Assembly (NCBI RefSeq): GCF_001422645.1
Contig: NZ_LMLR01000012.1
Location: 308,230-372,229, forward strand
Reading direction: 5' to 3'
DNA length: 64,000 nucleotides
Source: Arthrobacter sp. Leaf69
GTDB lineage: Bacteria; Actinomycetota; Actinomycetes; Actinomycetales; Micrococcaceae
Shown here: positions 42,801 through 50,096 of the stretch, piece after piece
Layout: every line of letters begins with the position of its first letter
Position numbering within the stretch: position 1 is the stretch's first letter
Program-made: the position numbers and the translations under genes
The notes under the pieces: model-generated
Seen by the model: only the letters and a program-made list of their open reading frames with translations
What the model was told of the DNA's origin: nothing
Databases searched by the model: none

Positions 42801-43372
42801 GACAGGAGCTTGTGGGTTCCCTCGAGGCGGCGGGAGGCCTCATGTTCGCCCAGCACGGCCTCGCCGAGGAGATTGACGTTGAGCTTGATGCCGTCCTTGC
42901 GGATCTTCGCGATGGCGGGGCCCAGCTTGGCGTCGGTGGCGTCGACGATGAGGTGGCCCACCATTTCACGGAGCACACGGCGGGCAATCGGGATGACCAC
43001 CTGGGGCAGGACCGGCGCCACGGTGCCGCCGAGGCGGACGGCGCTGCGCATGTACCAGGGCAGGAAGGCCGGGACTTTCGGGGCCAGTGCGGCGAGGTTC
43101 CGGGCGGCGACCTGCAGGTCCTCGGGGCGGACGACGCCGTCGACGAACCCGACGGTGAAGTCAAGTCCGTTGGGATCCTTCAGGACACCGGCGAGCTGCT
43201 CGGCGGAGGCATCGACCGGGACCTTCGCTGCCTCGGTGAGCCAGTGGCGTACCAGCCCGATGGTCTCCTCGGCCAGGGCTGCGGCCTCAAGGACCGGCGA
43301 GCCTTCCGAAACGGGTGCGCGCCCGGCTTCGCTGCCAGTGTGCACGCCGGACTCCGTTGAAATGTTGGTCAT
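39845..43372 (-). CDS. putA: Bifunctional proline dehydrogenase / delta-1-pyrroline-5-carboxylate dehydrogenase
   Basis: 1175 residues. The FAD proline dehydrogenase barrel covers about 85-480 (VRVVKGANLPMEQVEASLHDWP, NIRIGVAGHNLFDIAFAWLLAK). The NAD aldehyde dehydrogenase domain covers about 540-1010, with the catalytic glutamate in LLAETSGKNA and cysteine in GQKCSAAS. A C-terminal tail of about 150 residues follows. It oxidises proline to glutamate in two steps with substrate channelling. No N-terminal ribbon-helix-helix is present, so it is not a self-repressor like the E. coli protein. ATG 43372 is chosen; TTG 43411 is less likely. It shares an upstream element with the permease gene. Confidence 0.95.
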   Translation of the reverse strand: MTNISTESGVHTGSEAGRAPVSEGSPVLEAAALAEETIGLVRHWLTEAAKVPVDASAEQLAGVLKDPNGLDFTVGFVDGVVRPEDLQVAARNLAALAPKVPAFLPWYMRSAVRLGGTVAPVLPQVVIPIARRVLREMVGHLIVDATDAKLGPAIAKIRKDGIKLNVNLLGEAVLGEHEASRRLEGTHKLLSRPDVDYVSIKVSSTVAPHSPWAFDEAVEHVVEKLTPLFSRAASFASGGQAKFINLDMEEYKDLDMTIAVFTRILDKPEFKDLEAGIVLQAYLPDALAAMIRLQDWAAARRADGGAAVKVRVVKGANLPMEQVEASLHDWPLATWNTKQDSDTNYKRVINYSLHPDRIRNIRIGVAGHNLFDIAFAWLLAKQRGIADTAQQSIEFEMLLGMAQGQAEAVKKDVGSLLLYTPVVHPAEFDVAIAYLIRRLEEGASQDNFMSAVFELSENEALFDREKQRFLASLAKLDDEVPPPNRRQNRSLPAEPMPHDSFENTPDTDPSLPANRDWGRAILERVPSSTLGNAAVEAAMINDEATLNAVIDTALEKGKDWGALSGDERAAILHRAGDVLEARRADLLEVMASETGKTIDQGDPEVSEAVDFAHYYAEAARKLDVVDGATFVPAKLTVVTPPWNFPVAIPAGSTLAALAAGSAVVIKPAKQARRSGAVMIEALWEAGVPRDVLTMVQLGERELGRQLISHPAVDRVILTGGYETAELFRSFRQDLPLLAETSGKNAIIVTPSADLDLAAKDVAYSAFGHAGQKCSAASLVILVGSVATSRRFHNQLIDAVTSLKVGYPEDPASQMGPIIEPANGKLLNALTTLGEGESWAVEPRKLDGTGKLWSPGVRSGVRRGSYFHLTEFFGPVLGVMTAETLEEAIAIQNQIEYGLTSGLHSLNPVEVGLWLDTVQAGNLYVNRGITGAIVQRQPFGGWKKSAVGAGTKAGGPNYLVGLSEWVSAPSTAAGAPAHAGVRRIEQAARDFLDAVELESLERALASDALAWGEEFGTAKDVSGLSAERNVFRYRALPVTVRLSEGEPLARLVRTVSAGVLAGSALTVSTAVELPARLRTVLSGLGIDPIVENDADWLASAGRLAGGAKLATSRIRLIGGNAKALAEATGGRPDLAIYFHPVTEAGRVELLPFLHEQAISITAHRFGTPNFISNGLI

Positions 43373-43417
43373 GGCTGGTACTCGTTCTTTCTCAAAGTAT
43401 GGACCGTTCAAGATTCA

Positions 43418-43480
43418 GTATGCGACCCGATTTTCATAAGATAAAGCGATGTTTTCTGAGCAATACTGGTTAGGAAAATC
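43418..43480 (-). promoter_or_regulatory. putA upstream element shared with the permease gene
   Basis: GTATGCGACCCG, then CATAAGATAAAGCGA and GCAATACTGGTTAGG on the plus strand align with the stretch at 45129-45190. The first 34 positions match at about 25. Both lie just upstream of minus-strand genes, so the block is probably promoter plus operator for a common regulator. Confidence 0.6.
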
Positions 43481-43503
43481 GAACGTTCCCAGCCCGGACG
43501 CAA

Positions 43504-43589
43504 CCCACCCCAAACGCACGGATGCGCTATCACTTTTGGCTCCCAAACGGCGTGATGGTAGCCCAAAGTGACAGCGCATCTCGGGTGGG
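43504..43589. repeat. Long imperfect palindromic element
   Basis: Inner arms 43521-43541 and 43560-43580 are 21 nt each with two mismatches (GATGCGCT near each end), around an 18-nt loop. Outer arms CCCACCC (43504) and GGGTGGG (43583) extend it. It lies between the permease stop and the putA promoter. Size and position fit a REP-like intergenic palindrome or a terminator of the permease gene. Confidence 0.75.
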
Positions 43590-43595
43590 GCGCGG

Positions 43596-45059
43596 CTAGC
43601 TGAGGGGGCGGTGCATCTCCACGAGTTCCTCGTGCCGCGGGCTGTCCGGATTCATCAGCGAATGCTTGCGGCCGTAGCCGAAGTAGATGATCAGGCCGAT
43701 GATCAGCCAGACGCCGAAGCGGACCCAGGTCTCCCAGTGCAGCTGGAGCATCAGGAACGCAGAGGCCAAGACACCGAAGGCCGGAACCAGCGGCATCAGG
43801 GGAAGCCGGAAGGTCCGCGGGGCATCGGGCTTCTTATAGCGGAACACGATGACCGCGGTGCAGACGACGACGAACGCGGCCAGGATGCCGATGTTGGTCA
43901 GGTCGGCGACGGCCTTGATCGGGAATACGCCGGCCAGCAGAGCGGAGGCGACTCCTGCGATCCAGGTGACGCGCTGCGGCGTGCCGTGGCGGTCCGTCTT
44001 GGAGAACCAGCCGGGAAGCAGCCCGTCGCGGCTCATCGAGAACCAGACGCGGGTGACACCGAGCAGGAAGGTGAGCATCACGGTCAGGATGGACAGCACG
44101 GCGAAGACCGAGATGATGGTGGCGATGACCGGCAAACCCACGCTGTTGAATGCGGAGGCGAAGCCGGCCTTGGGGTCGATTTCCTGGTAGTTCTGCATGC
44201 CGGTGAGCACCAGGGTTGCGGCGACGTACAGAAGCATCGCGATGATGAGGGACATGATGATGGCCTTCGGCATGTGCTTCTTGCCGTCCTGCGCCTCTTC
44301 CGCGGCGGTACTCATCGCGTCGTACCCGAACACGGCGAAGAACACCGTGGCAGCTCCCGCCACGACCGGACCGAAGCCGCTGGGCATAAACGGGTTGTAG
44401 TTTCCGGTATCGATGTAGAAGATGCCGAGACCAATGATGAACAGGATCAGGATGACCTTGATCGCGACCGCGATGAGCTCGAACCGTCCGAAGGTCTTGG
44501 TGCCGCGGGACAGGATCCAGGTCACGAGCAGGCAGACGGCGATCGCCGGGATGTTGACGATGCCCCCGGTGCCCTCATCCGGCGTCGCGGTCATCCAGAC
44601 GGGCATGTGGATGCCGATGCCGGAGAGGAAAGCATCGAAGTAGCCGGAAATGCCGATGGCCACGACGGCCACGATCGCGATGTACTCCAGCAGCAGGTCC
44701 CAGCCGATGAACCAGCCGATGATTTCGCCGAGCGCCACGTAGCCATAGGTATAGGCCGAACCCGCCCGCGGGATCATGCCGGCGAATTCCGCGTAGGACA
44801 GGGCGGCCGCCGCGGAGGCGAGCCCCGCGATCAGGAAGGAAAAAAGCACTGCCGGGCCGACGCCGGGTTCGGACTCGCTTCCGTGGGCGACGAGGCCCGC
44901 CAAGGAGAAAATGCCGACGCCGATGATCCCGCCGACGCCGATGGCCGTCAGTTGCCAGAACCCCAGGCTCTTCATCAAGCCGCTGTGAAGGCTCTCTTCC
45001 TCGATGTCGTCGATCGGCTTGCGCCGCATGATCGACCTGTCTATGTCTTTCGTAGCCAT
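43596..45059 (-). CDS. APC-family amino acid permease
   Basis: 487 residues with about 12-13 hydrophobic helices. LTAIGVGGIIGVGIFSLAGLVAH is the APC helix-1 signature; GSAYTYGYVALGEIIGWFIGWDLLLEYI and GYDAMSTAAEEAQDGKKHMP match the cationic amino acid transporter (CAT) branch. It imports an amino acid; proline or ornithine/arginine are plausible given putA downstream and a shared upstream element. Divergent from a LysR gene. Confidence 0.9.
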   Translation of the reverse strand: MATKDIDRSIMRRKPIDDIEEESLHSGLMKSLGFWQLTAIGVGGIIGVGIFSLAGLVAHGSESEPGVGPAVLFSFLIAGLASAAAALSYAEFAGMIPRAGSAYTYGYVALGEIIGWFIGWDLLLEYIAIVAVVAIGISGYFDAFLSGIGIHMPVWMTATPDEGTGGIVNIPAIAVCLLVTWILSRGTKTFGRFELIAVAIKVILILFIIGLGIFYIDTGNYNPFMPSGFGPVVAGAATVFFAVFGYDAMSTAAEEAQDGKKHMPKAIIMSLIIAMLLYVAATLVLTGMQNYQEIDPKAGFASAFNSVGLPVIATIISVFAVLSILTVMLTFLLGVTRVWFSMSRDGLLPGWFSKTDRHGTPQRVTWIAGVASALLAGVFPIKAVADLTNIGILAAFVVVCTAVIVFRYKKPDAPRTFRLPLMPLVPAFGVLASAFLMLQLHWETWVRFGVWLIIGLIIYFGYGRKHSLMNPDSPRHEELVEMHRPLS

Positions 45060-45128
45060 CTGGGTCTCCCGCTTTTAGGTGTGGCGCCCATCAATCCACC
45101 CTGTGATGGGGGTTACTTAACGACAACA

Positions 45129-45190
45129 GTATGCAACCGGGATTGCATTAGATAAAGTGAATTCTCCTAATCAATAACCATTAGAATTCA
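45129..45190. promoter_or_regulatory. Permease/LysR intergenic operator region
   Basis: Contains the block shared with the putA promoter (GTATGCAACCGG, CATTAGATAAAGTGA) and nested dyads: GAATTC at both ends of 45159-45188 and CTAAT-N8-ATTAG inside. The layout fits a LysR binding site that controls both divergent genes. Confidence 0.6.
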
Positions 45191-45203
45191 AAAAGGAATA
45201 GCG

Positions 45204-46112
45204 ATGCTGGATGTCCGGCGGTTGCGCCTTCTGCGCGAACTGAAGATCCGGGGCACCCTGGCCGAGGTCGCCGAGGCGCTGCAGTACAGCCCTTCCTCGG
45301 TATCGCAGCAGCTGGCCCTCTTGGAAAAGGAGGCCGGCGTCGAACTTCTTCGCAAGACCGGCCGCCGCGTCCAGCTGACCCCGCAGGCCGAAGTCCTGGT
45401 GGCCCATACGGCCCAGCTCCTGGAAACGCTGGAACAGGCCGAGGCTGATCTGGCAGCCTCCTTGACCACAGTGACGGGTACAGTCCGTATCGCCGTCTTC
45501 CAGTCCGCGGCGCTGGCCCTGATGCCGGATGCCCTCACCCGGATGGCGTCCAGCTACCCCGAGGTGCGGATCGAAATGACCCAGCGGGAACCCGAGACGG
45601 CACTTCATGAGACCTGGGCACGCGACTTCGATCTGGTGATTGCCGAGCAGTACCCGGGACACGCGGCTCCGCGGTATGCCGAACTGGACCGCCTCCGGCT
45701 CACGAGCGATGCGATCCGCCTCGCCGTTCCGCCGCGTGGCCCCGGCCGCCCGGTGATCACCTCCCTCACGGATACCGCCGAGCTGGCCTGGGTCATGGAG
45801 CCGCGCGGGGCGGCGTCACGGCATTGGGCCGAGCAGGCCTGCCGCAGCGCCGGGTTCGAGCCCGACGTCCGCTTCGAGACGGCTGACCTCCAGGCCCAGA
45901 TCCGGCTGATCGAGTCCGGGAACGCCGTAGCCCTCATGCCGGACCTCGTCTGGACTGGGAGGGGCACGACGTCGCAGCTGATTACCCTGCCGGGCGATCC
46001 GCACCGGACCATTTTCACGTCGGTGCGGCGCTCCAGCGCCACCCGCCCGGCAATCCTGGCGGCCCGGGAGATCCTGGCCGAGACTGCGGCGTCCATCCCG
46101 CCCGCCGGCTGA
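45204..46112 (+). CDS. LysR-family transcriptional regulator
   Basis: 302 residues. The N-terminal wHTH is LRLLRELKIRGTLAEVAEALQYSPSSVSQQLALLEKEAGVELL; the ligand domain starts near 90 (GTVRIAVFQSAALALMPDALTRMA). The wording GTLAEVAEALQYSPSSVSQQL is typical of an actinobacterial LysR subgroup. It is divergent from the permease, and the likeness of its operator region to the putA promoter suggests it controls proline/amino acid uptake and breakdown. Confidence 0.92.
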   Translation: MLDVRRLRLLRELKIRGTLAEVAEALQYSPSSVSQQLALLEKEAGVELLRKTGRRVQLTPQAEVLVAHTAQLLETLEQAEADLAASLTTVTGTVRIAVFQSAALALMPDALTRMASSYPEVRIEMTQREPETALHETWARDFDLVIAEQYPGHAAPRYAELDRLRLTSDAIRLAVPPRGPGRPVITSLTDTAELAWVMEPRGAASRHWAEQACRSAGFEPDVRFETADLQAQIRLIESGNAVALMPDLVWTGRGTTSQLITLPGDPHRTIFTSVRRSSATRPAILAAREILAETAASIPPAG

Positions 46113-46172
46113 GCTGGCGGTGTTCGCTGGCTCACAGCGCTGCCGGCGCGCCGGCGCTAGACTGGTCCCGTT

Positions 46173-46601
46173 ATGAATCGCACAATATTCAAGTCCAAAA
46201 TCCACCGCGCCACGGTCACGCACGCGGACCTCCACTATGTCGGTTCGGTCACCGTGGACCTGGACCTGCTGGAAGCGGCCGACATCCTCCCCGGCGAGCT
46301 GGTCTCCATTGTCGACGTCACCAACGGCGCCCGGCTGGAGACCTACACGATTGCCGGCGAGCGCGGTTCAGGCGTGATCGGGATCAACGGTGCCGCCGCC
46401 CATCTCATGCACGAGAACGACATCATCATCCTGATCACCTACGCCCAGATGACCACGGATGAGGCCAGGGCCTACAGCCCCAAGGTGGTCCATGTGGACA
46501 AGGACAACAGGATTGTCCAGATCGGCAACGACCCGGCGGAGGGCCACACCCCCGGAATCATGCGCCCGCCGTTTGCCCTGAACAACGCCACGCTGAACTA
46601 A
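46173..46601 (+). CDS. panD: Aspartate 1-decarboxylase
   Basis: 142 residues. The self-cleavage site Gly24-Ser25 lies in HYVGSVTVD, which yields the pyruvoyl cofactor; Lys9 (SKIH), Tyr58 (ETYTI) and the NGAAA segment are kept. It makes beta-alanine for pantothenate and CoA. No other pan gene is adjacent. TAGACT ends 9 nt before the ATG and there is no Shine-Dalgarno site, so the mRNA is likely leaderless. Confidence 0.95.
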   Translation: MNRTIFKSKIHRATVTHADLHYVGSVTVDLDLLEAADILPGELVSIVDVTNGARLETYTIAGERGSGVIGINGAAAHLMHENDIIILITYAQMTTDEARAYSPKVVHVDKDNRIVQIGNDPAEGHTPGIMRPPFALNNATLN

Positions 46602-46724
46602 CAGCTCTGCGCACGCCGCCATTACGGACGCCGGAGTGACAGGCGCGGCCGTAACAAGCATGCGGGACCAGACGCCGCCGTAACAGGCGCGCCGGGAACC
46701 AATAAAGCTGATTACTCTGGAGGG

Positions 46725-46775
46725 GTGAGTCCCACCCTTCCCCCGCTGCCTGCGCCGCGGACCGCCGCGTGCTAG
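46725..46775 (+). other. Possible 16-residue leader peptide ORF overlapping the AEC gene start
   Basis: GTG 46725 has a strong GGAGGG just upstream and opens a frame MSPTLPPLPAPRTAAC that stops at 46773-46775, overlapping the GTG (46769) of the AEC transporter. The transporter start itself has no Shine-Dalgarno site. Translational coupling through this short ORF is possible. Confidence 0.4.
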
Positions 46776-47695
46776 GCGTTCTCGCCGGATTCTTCGTGGT
46801 CTGGTGCATCATCCTGGTGGGCATGTTCGTCGGCCGGCGCGGCATCCTGGGCGAGAACGCCCGCTCCGTGCTCAGCGCGCTCACCTTCTTCGTCGCCAGC
46901 CCGGCCCTGCTGTTCGAGACGCTCAGCAAAGCCAAAGTCCAAGACGTCTTCGCCGCCCCGCTGCTGGTAGCGGCCGTCGGCGCCGTTGCGACGGCAGGCC
47001 TCTTCTTCGTCGTCGTCCGCTTCCTGCTCAAGCGCTCCCTGCCGGAGTCCCTGACGTCGTCCATGAGCGCCTCGCTGGCCAACTCCGCGAACCTCGGCAT
47101 CCCCATTGCCGTATACGTTTTGGGGGATGCCAGTTACGTGGCGCCACTGCTGATCTTCCAATTGGCCTTCTTCACTCCCCTGTTCCTGATGGCCCTCGAC
47201 GCCACCACCAGCACGCACCGGACTACCCCGCTGAGCTTCGTCCTGATGATCCTGCGGAATCCCATGATTGTGGGCTCCGGCCTGGGCCTGGCAGTGGCCG
47301 CAAGCGGATGGCAGGTGCCTCCGCTGGTGATGGAGCCCATCCACCTGATTGGCGGGGCCGCCATTCCGGCCATGCTGCTCGCCTTCGGGATGAGCCTGAA
47401 CGGTTCCCGGCCGCTGCAGGCCTCGGCCGGGCGCCGGGCCGACACGCTCCTGGCCTGTGGTTTCAAGCTGGTGGTGCATCCGCTGGTGGCCTACACCTTC
47501 GCCCGCTTCGTCCTGCACCTCGAAGACCAGGCCCTTTTCGCCGTAGTGGTGGCCGCCGCCCTGCCCACCGCACAGAACGTATTTGTGATCGCCAGCCGCT
47601 ACCGGACCGGCCTCACCGTCGCCCGGGACACCGTGCTGATCACCACCGTAGTGGCTGTGCCTGCCATGATCGTCGTGGCCCTGCTCCTCACCTGA
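46769..47695 (+). CDS. AEC (auxin efflux carrier) family transporter
   Basis: 308 residues with about 10 hydrophobic helices and the AEC pattern: GVLAGFFVVWCIILVGMFVGRRG, FVASPALLFETLSKAK, SLANSANLGIPIAVYVLG and AALPTAQNVFVIASRY. Members export or take up small organic acids such as malate; the substrate here is unknown. GTG 46769 is the only possible start before the hydrophobic region, since the frame stops at 46709 and has no other start codon between. Confidence 0.87.
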   Translation: MLGVLAGFFVVWCIILVGMFVGRRGILGENARSVLSALTFFVASPALLFETLSKAKVQDVFAAPLLVAAVGAVATAGLFFVVVRFLLKRSLPESLTSSMSASLANSANLGIPIAVYVLGDASYVAPLLIFQLAFFTPLFLMALDATTSTHRTTPLSFVLMILRNPMIVGSGLGLAVAASGWQVPPLVMEPIHLIGGAAIPAMLLAFGMSLNGSRPLQASAGRRADTLLACGFKLVVHPLVAYTFARFVLHLEDQALFAVVVAAALPTAQNVFVIASRYRTGLTVARDTVLITTVVAVPAMIVVALLLT

Positions 47696-47749
47696 CCCCG
47701 GCCCCGCCGCGCGCTCGCTTCCCGCAACCCGAACGATCCGGAGGACCTC

Positions 47750-48883
47750 TTGAAGACCCACCACCTTGACACCGTCGTCATCGGAGGCGGAGCCATGGGC
47801 TCGGCAGCCGCCTGGGCACTGGCCAGCCGCGGCCGGGACGTGACCCTGCTGGAGCAGTTCAGCCCGGGGCACCGCAACGGCGCTTCCCACGGCACTACGC
47901 GGAACTTCAACCCGGGCTACGCCGGTCCGGACTACGTGGCGATGCTGGCCGAGGCGGTCCGCCTGTGGGACGAGCTCGAAGCTGACGGCGGCGAGCGACT
48001 CCTGGCGCGCACCGGCGTCGTGAACCACGGGACCGATCCGCACCTGGGCGACATCCGGAACGCCCTGCGGGGGGCCGGCCTGCGGGCCGAGTTCCTGACT
48101 GCTGCCGACGCCGCCGAACGCTGGCGCGGCATCCGCTTCGACCAGGAGGTGCTGTACATGCCCGACGGCGGGCAGCTGAATCCCGACGCCGCGCTGCCGG
48201 TGCTGCAGCGTCTCGCCGCGGGCCGCGGGGCGGACATCCGGCACCGGGTCACCGTGCTGGATGTCGCTGTGGCGGACGACGGCGTCCGGCTCACCGTGGA
48301 CGCCGGCGGCCGGACCGAGGTGCTGACCGCCCGGCAGGCCGTGGTTACGGCCGGCGCGTGGACCGCGAAACTGCTGGGCGGGCTGGCGTCCCTCCCCCGG
48401 CTCACCGTCACACAGGAACAGCCAGCACACTTCGCCATCAGGGACGAGGGCGCGCTCTGGCCCGGGTTCAACCATGTCCCGGGCCAGGGCCCGGAGTTCG
48501 CGGACTGGTACTCGCCGGTCTACGGAATGCAGACGCCGGGCGAGGGAATCAAGGCCGGCTGGCACGGCGTGGGTCCGGTGGTGGACCCGGACCGGAGGTC
48601 GTTCACGCCGGAGCCTGCGCAAATGGCGGCGCTGCAACGCTACGCCCGGACCTGGCTCCCGGGCGTCGACGCCGACTCCCTGACCGACGTCAGCTGCACC
48701 TACACCACTACCGTGGACGAAAACTTCGTCCTCGACCGCATCGGACCGCTCGTGATCGGCGCGGGATTCTCCGGCCAAGGGTTCAAATTCACCCCCGTCG
48801 TCGGGCGGATCCTCGCCGACCTCGCCACCGGCGAAGGCACCGCGCCGGCAATCTTCTCCGCGTCCCGCCCGGGGGTCCGCTGA
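47750..48883 (+). CDS. Sarcosine / N-methyl-L-tryptophan oxidase-like flavoenzyme
   Basis: 377 residues from TTG 47750, which has GGAGGACCTC directly upstream. FAD-binding VVIGGGAMGSAAAWALASRGRDVTLLEQ, HGTTRNFNPGY and a C-terminal CTYTTTVDENFVLDRIG match monomeric sarcosine oxidase (the cysteine of CTYT aligns with the covalent flavin cysteine). It would oxidise a secondary amine to an aldehyde or demethylate, giving H2O2. The substrate is uncertain. Not clearly in an operon with the AEC gene (54 nt gap). Confidence 0.88.
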   Translation: MKTHHLDTVVIGGGAMGSAAAWALASRGRDVTLLEQFSPGHRNGASHGTTRNFNPGYAGPDYVAMLAEAVRLWDELEADGGERLLARTGVVNHGTDPHLGDIRNALRGAGLRAEFLTAADAAERWRGIRFDQEVLYMPDGGQLNPDAALPVLQRLAAGRGADIRHRVTVLDVAVADDGVRLTVDAGGRTEVLTARQAVVTAGAWTAKLLGGLASLPRLTVTQEQPAHFAIRDEGALWPGFNHVPGQGPEFADWYSPVYGMQTPGEGIKAGWHGVGPVVDPDRRSFTPEPAQMAALQRYARTWLPGVDADSLTDVSCTYTTTVDENFVLDRIGPLVIGAGFSGQGFKFTPVVGRILADLATGEGTAPAIFSASRPGVR

Positions 48884-48971
48884 CGCAGAATTGTCGCCCG
48901 GCGCCGGTAGGCTGGGACCGGTCTTAAGCCGTCCCGCAGCCAACGGGGCCACTGCACGAAACGGGGAAGAA

Positions 48972-50063
48972 TTGCACAGGGACACCAAGCGCAGCGGCAT
49001 GACGGGCAGGGACGATCAGCCCGCGGCCAAAACGCGCGGCACCGCCAAACCAGGTGCCGTTGACTGGATCGCGGCCGGACTGGCGGGGCTGTTCCTGATC
49101 TCCGCCACCGCCTGCGCCAGCCCCGGGACGGCCCCGGCCGCCGCCCCCACCACGTCCCCGACCACCATCGGGAGCACGGCCCCCTCGCCGGCGCCTACGG
49201 TCGGGGAATCCCCGCAGAACCCCGGGCCTTCCCCCACTGCCAGTGCGGGCTCCAGCGTGCCGCATCAGCAGCCGGCCTTCGCCGGCAAGGCCCTGGACGT
49301 GCTGGCGACGATTCCGGTCAAGGGACGGGCGCCCAAGACGGGCTACTCGCGCGATCAGTTCGGCCAGGCCTGGGCTGACGTCGACCGCAACGGCTGCGAC
49401 ACCCGGAACGACATGCTCCGCCGAGACCTGAGTGACCTCGCCCTCAAGCCCGGCACCGGGGACTGCGTTGTCCTCTCCGGCATCCTGAACGACCCCTACA
49501 CGGCAGCCCTGATCAGCTTCCTCCGCGGCAGCAGCACCAGCAGTGCGGTCCAGATCGACCACGTGGTGGCCCTCAGTGATGCCTGGCAGAAGGGGGCGCA
49601 GCAGCTCACCGTGGCCCAGCGGGCCTCCTTCGCCAACGATCCGCTGAACCTGCTGGCGGTAGACGGCCCCGCCAACCAGCAAAAGAGCGACGGCGACGCC
49701 GCCACTTGGCTGCCGCCGAACAAGTCCTACCGCTGCGATTACGTGGCCCGCCAGATCTCGGTCAAGGCGAGCTACGGGCTGTGGGTCACCCGGGCCGAGC
49801 ACGATGCGATGGCCCGGGTCCTGGCCGACTGCCGGAACACCGCGGCCCCCACCAGCCAAGCATCACCGGCCACCCCGGCAGCACGGGCCAACGTGTCACC
49901 CGCCCCGCCCGCCCCTGCTCCGGCCCCTGCCCCCGCTCCCGCAACGGTGTACTACGCGAACTGCGCCGCCGCCCGTGCCGCCGGTGCCGCGCCGCTGCGG
50001 GCCGGCCAGCCGGGCTACCGCGCAAAGATGGACGGCGACCGCGACGGCGTCGCCTGCGAATAG
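48972..50063 (+). CDS. Secreted HNH nuclease-like (DUF1524) protein with Excalibur domain
   Basis: 363 residues. A hydrophobic segment IAAGLAGLFLISATAC near residue 30-45 ends in a possible lipobox cysteine, followed by a Pro/Thr/Ser-rich linker. The DUF1524 HNH domain (about 110-265) has QIDHVVALSDAWQKGA and NDPLNLLAVDGPANQQKSD. After an Ala/Pro repeat linker comes a C-terminal Excalibur domain, DGDRDGVACE, a calcium-binding motif of envelope proteins. Likely an exported or cell-surface nuclease. TTG 48972 is chosen for its GGGGAAG site; ATG 48999 is the alternative. Confidence 0.87.
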   Translation: MHRDTKRSGMTGRDDQPAAKTRGTAKPGAVDWIAAGLAGLFLISATACASPGTAPAAAPTTSPTTIGSTAPSPAPTVGESPQNPGPSPTASAGSSVPHQQPAFAGKALDVLATIPVKGRAPKTGYSRDQFGQAWADVDRNGCDTRNDMLRRDLSDLALKPGTGDCVVLSGILNDPYTAALISFLRGSSTSSAVQIDHVVALSDAWQKGAQQLTVAQRASFANDPLNLLAVDGPANQQKSDGDAATWLPPNKSYRCDYVARQISVKASYGLWVTRAEHDAMARVLADCRNTAAPTSQASPATPAARANVSPAPPAPAPAPAPAPATVYYANCAAARAAGAAPLRAGQPGYRAKMDGDRDGVACE

Positions 50064-50096
50064 CGGTATTGAGCCCGGCCCCGATCCAGTGAAGCC

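Noticed and set aside
41069..43360. A 763-codon plus-strand frame opposite putA
   Set aside because: Antisense shadow of a well-supported gene; composition is Gly/Val/Asp/His-rich with no domain.
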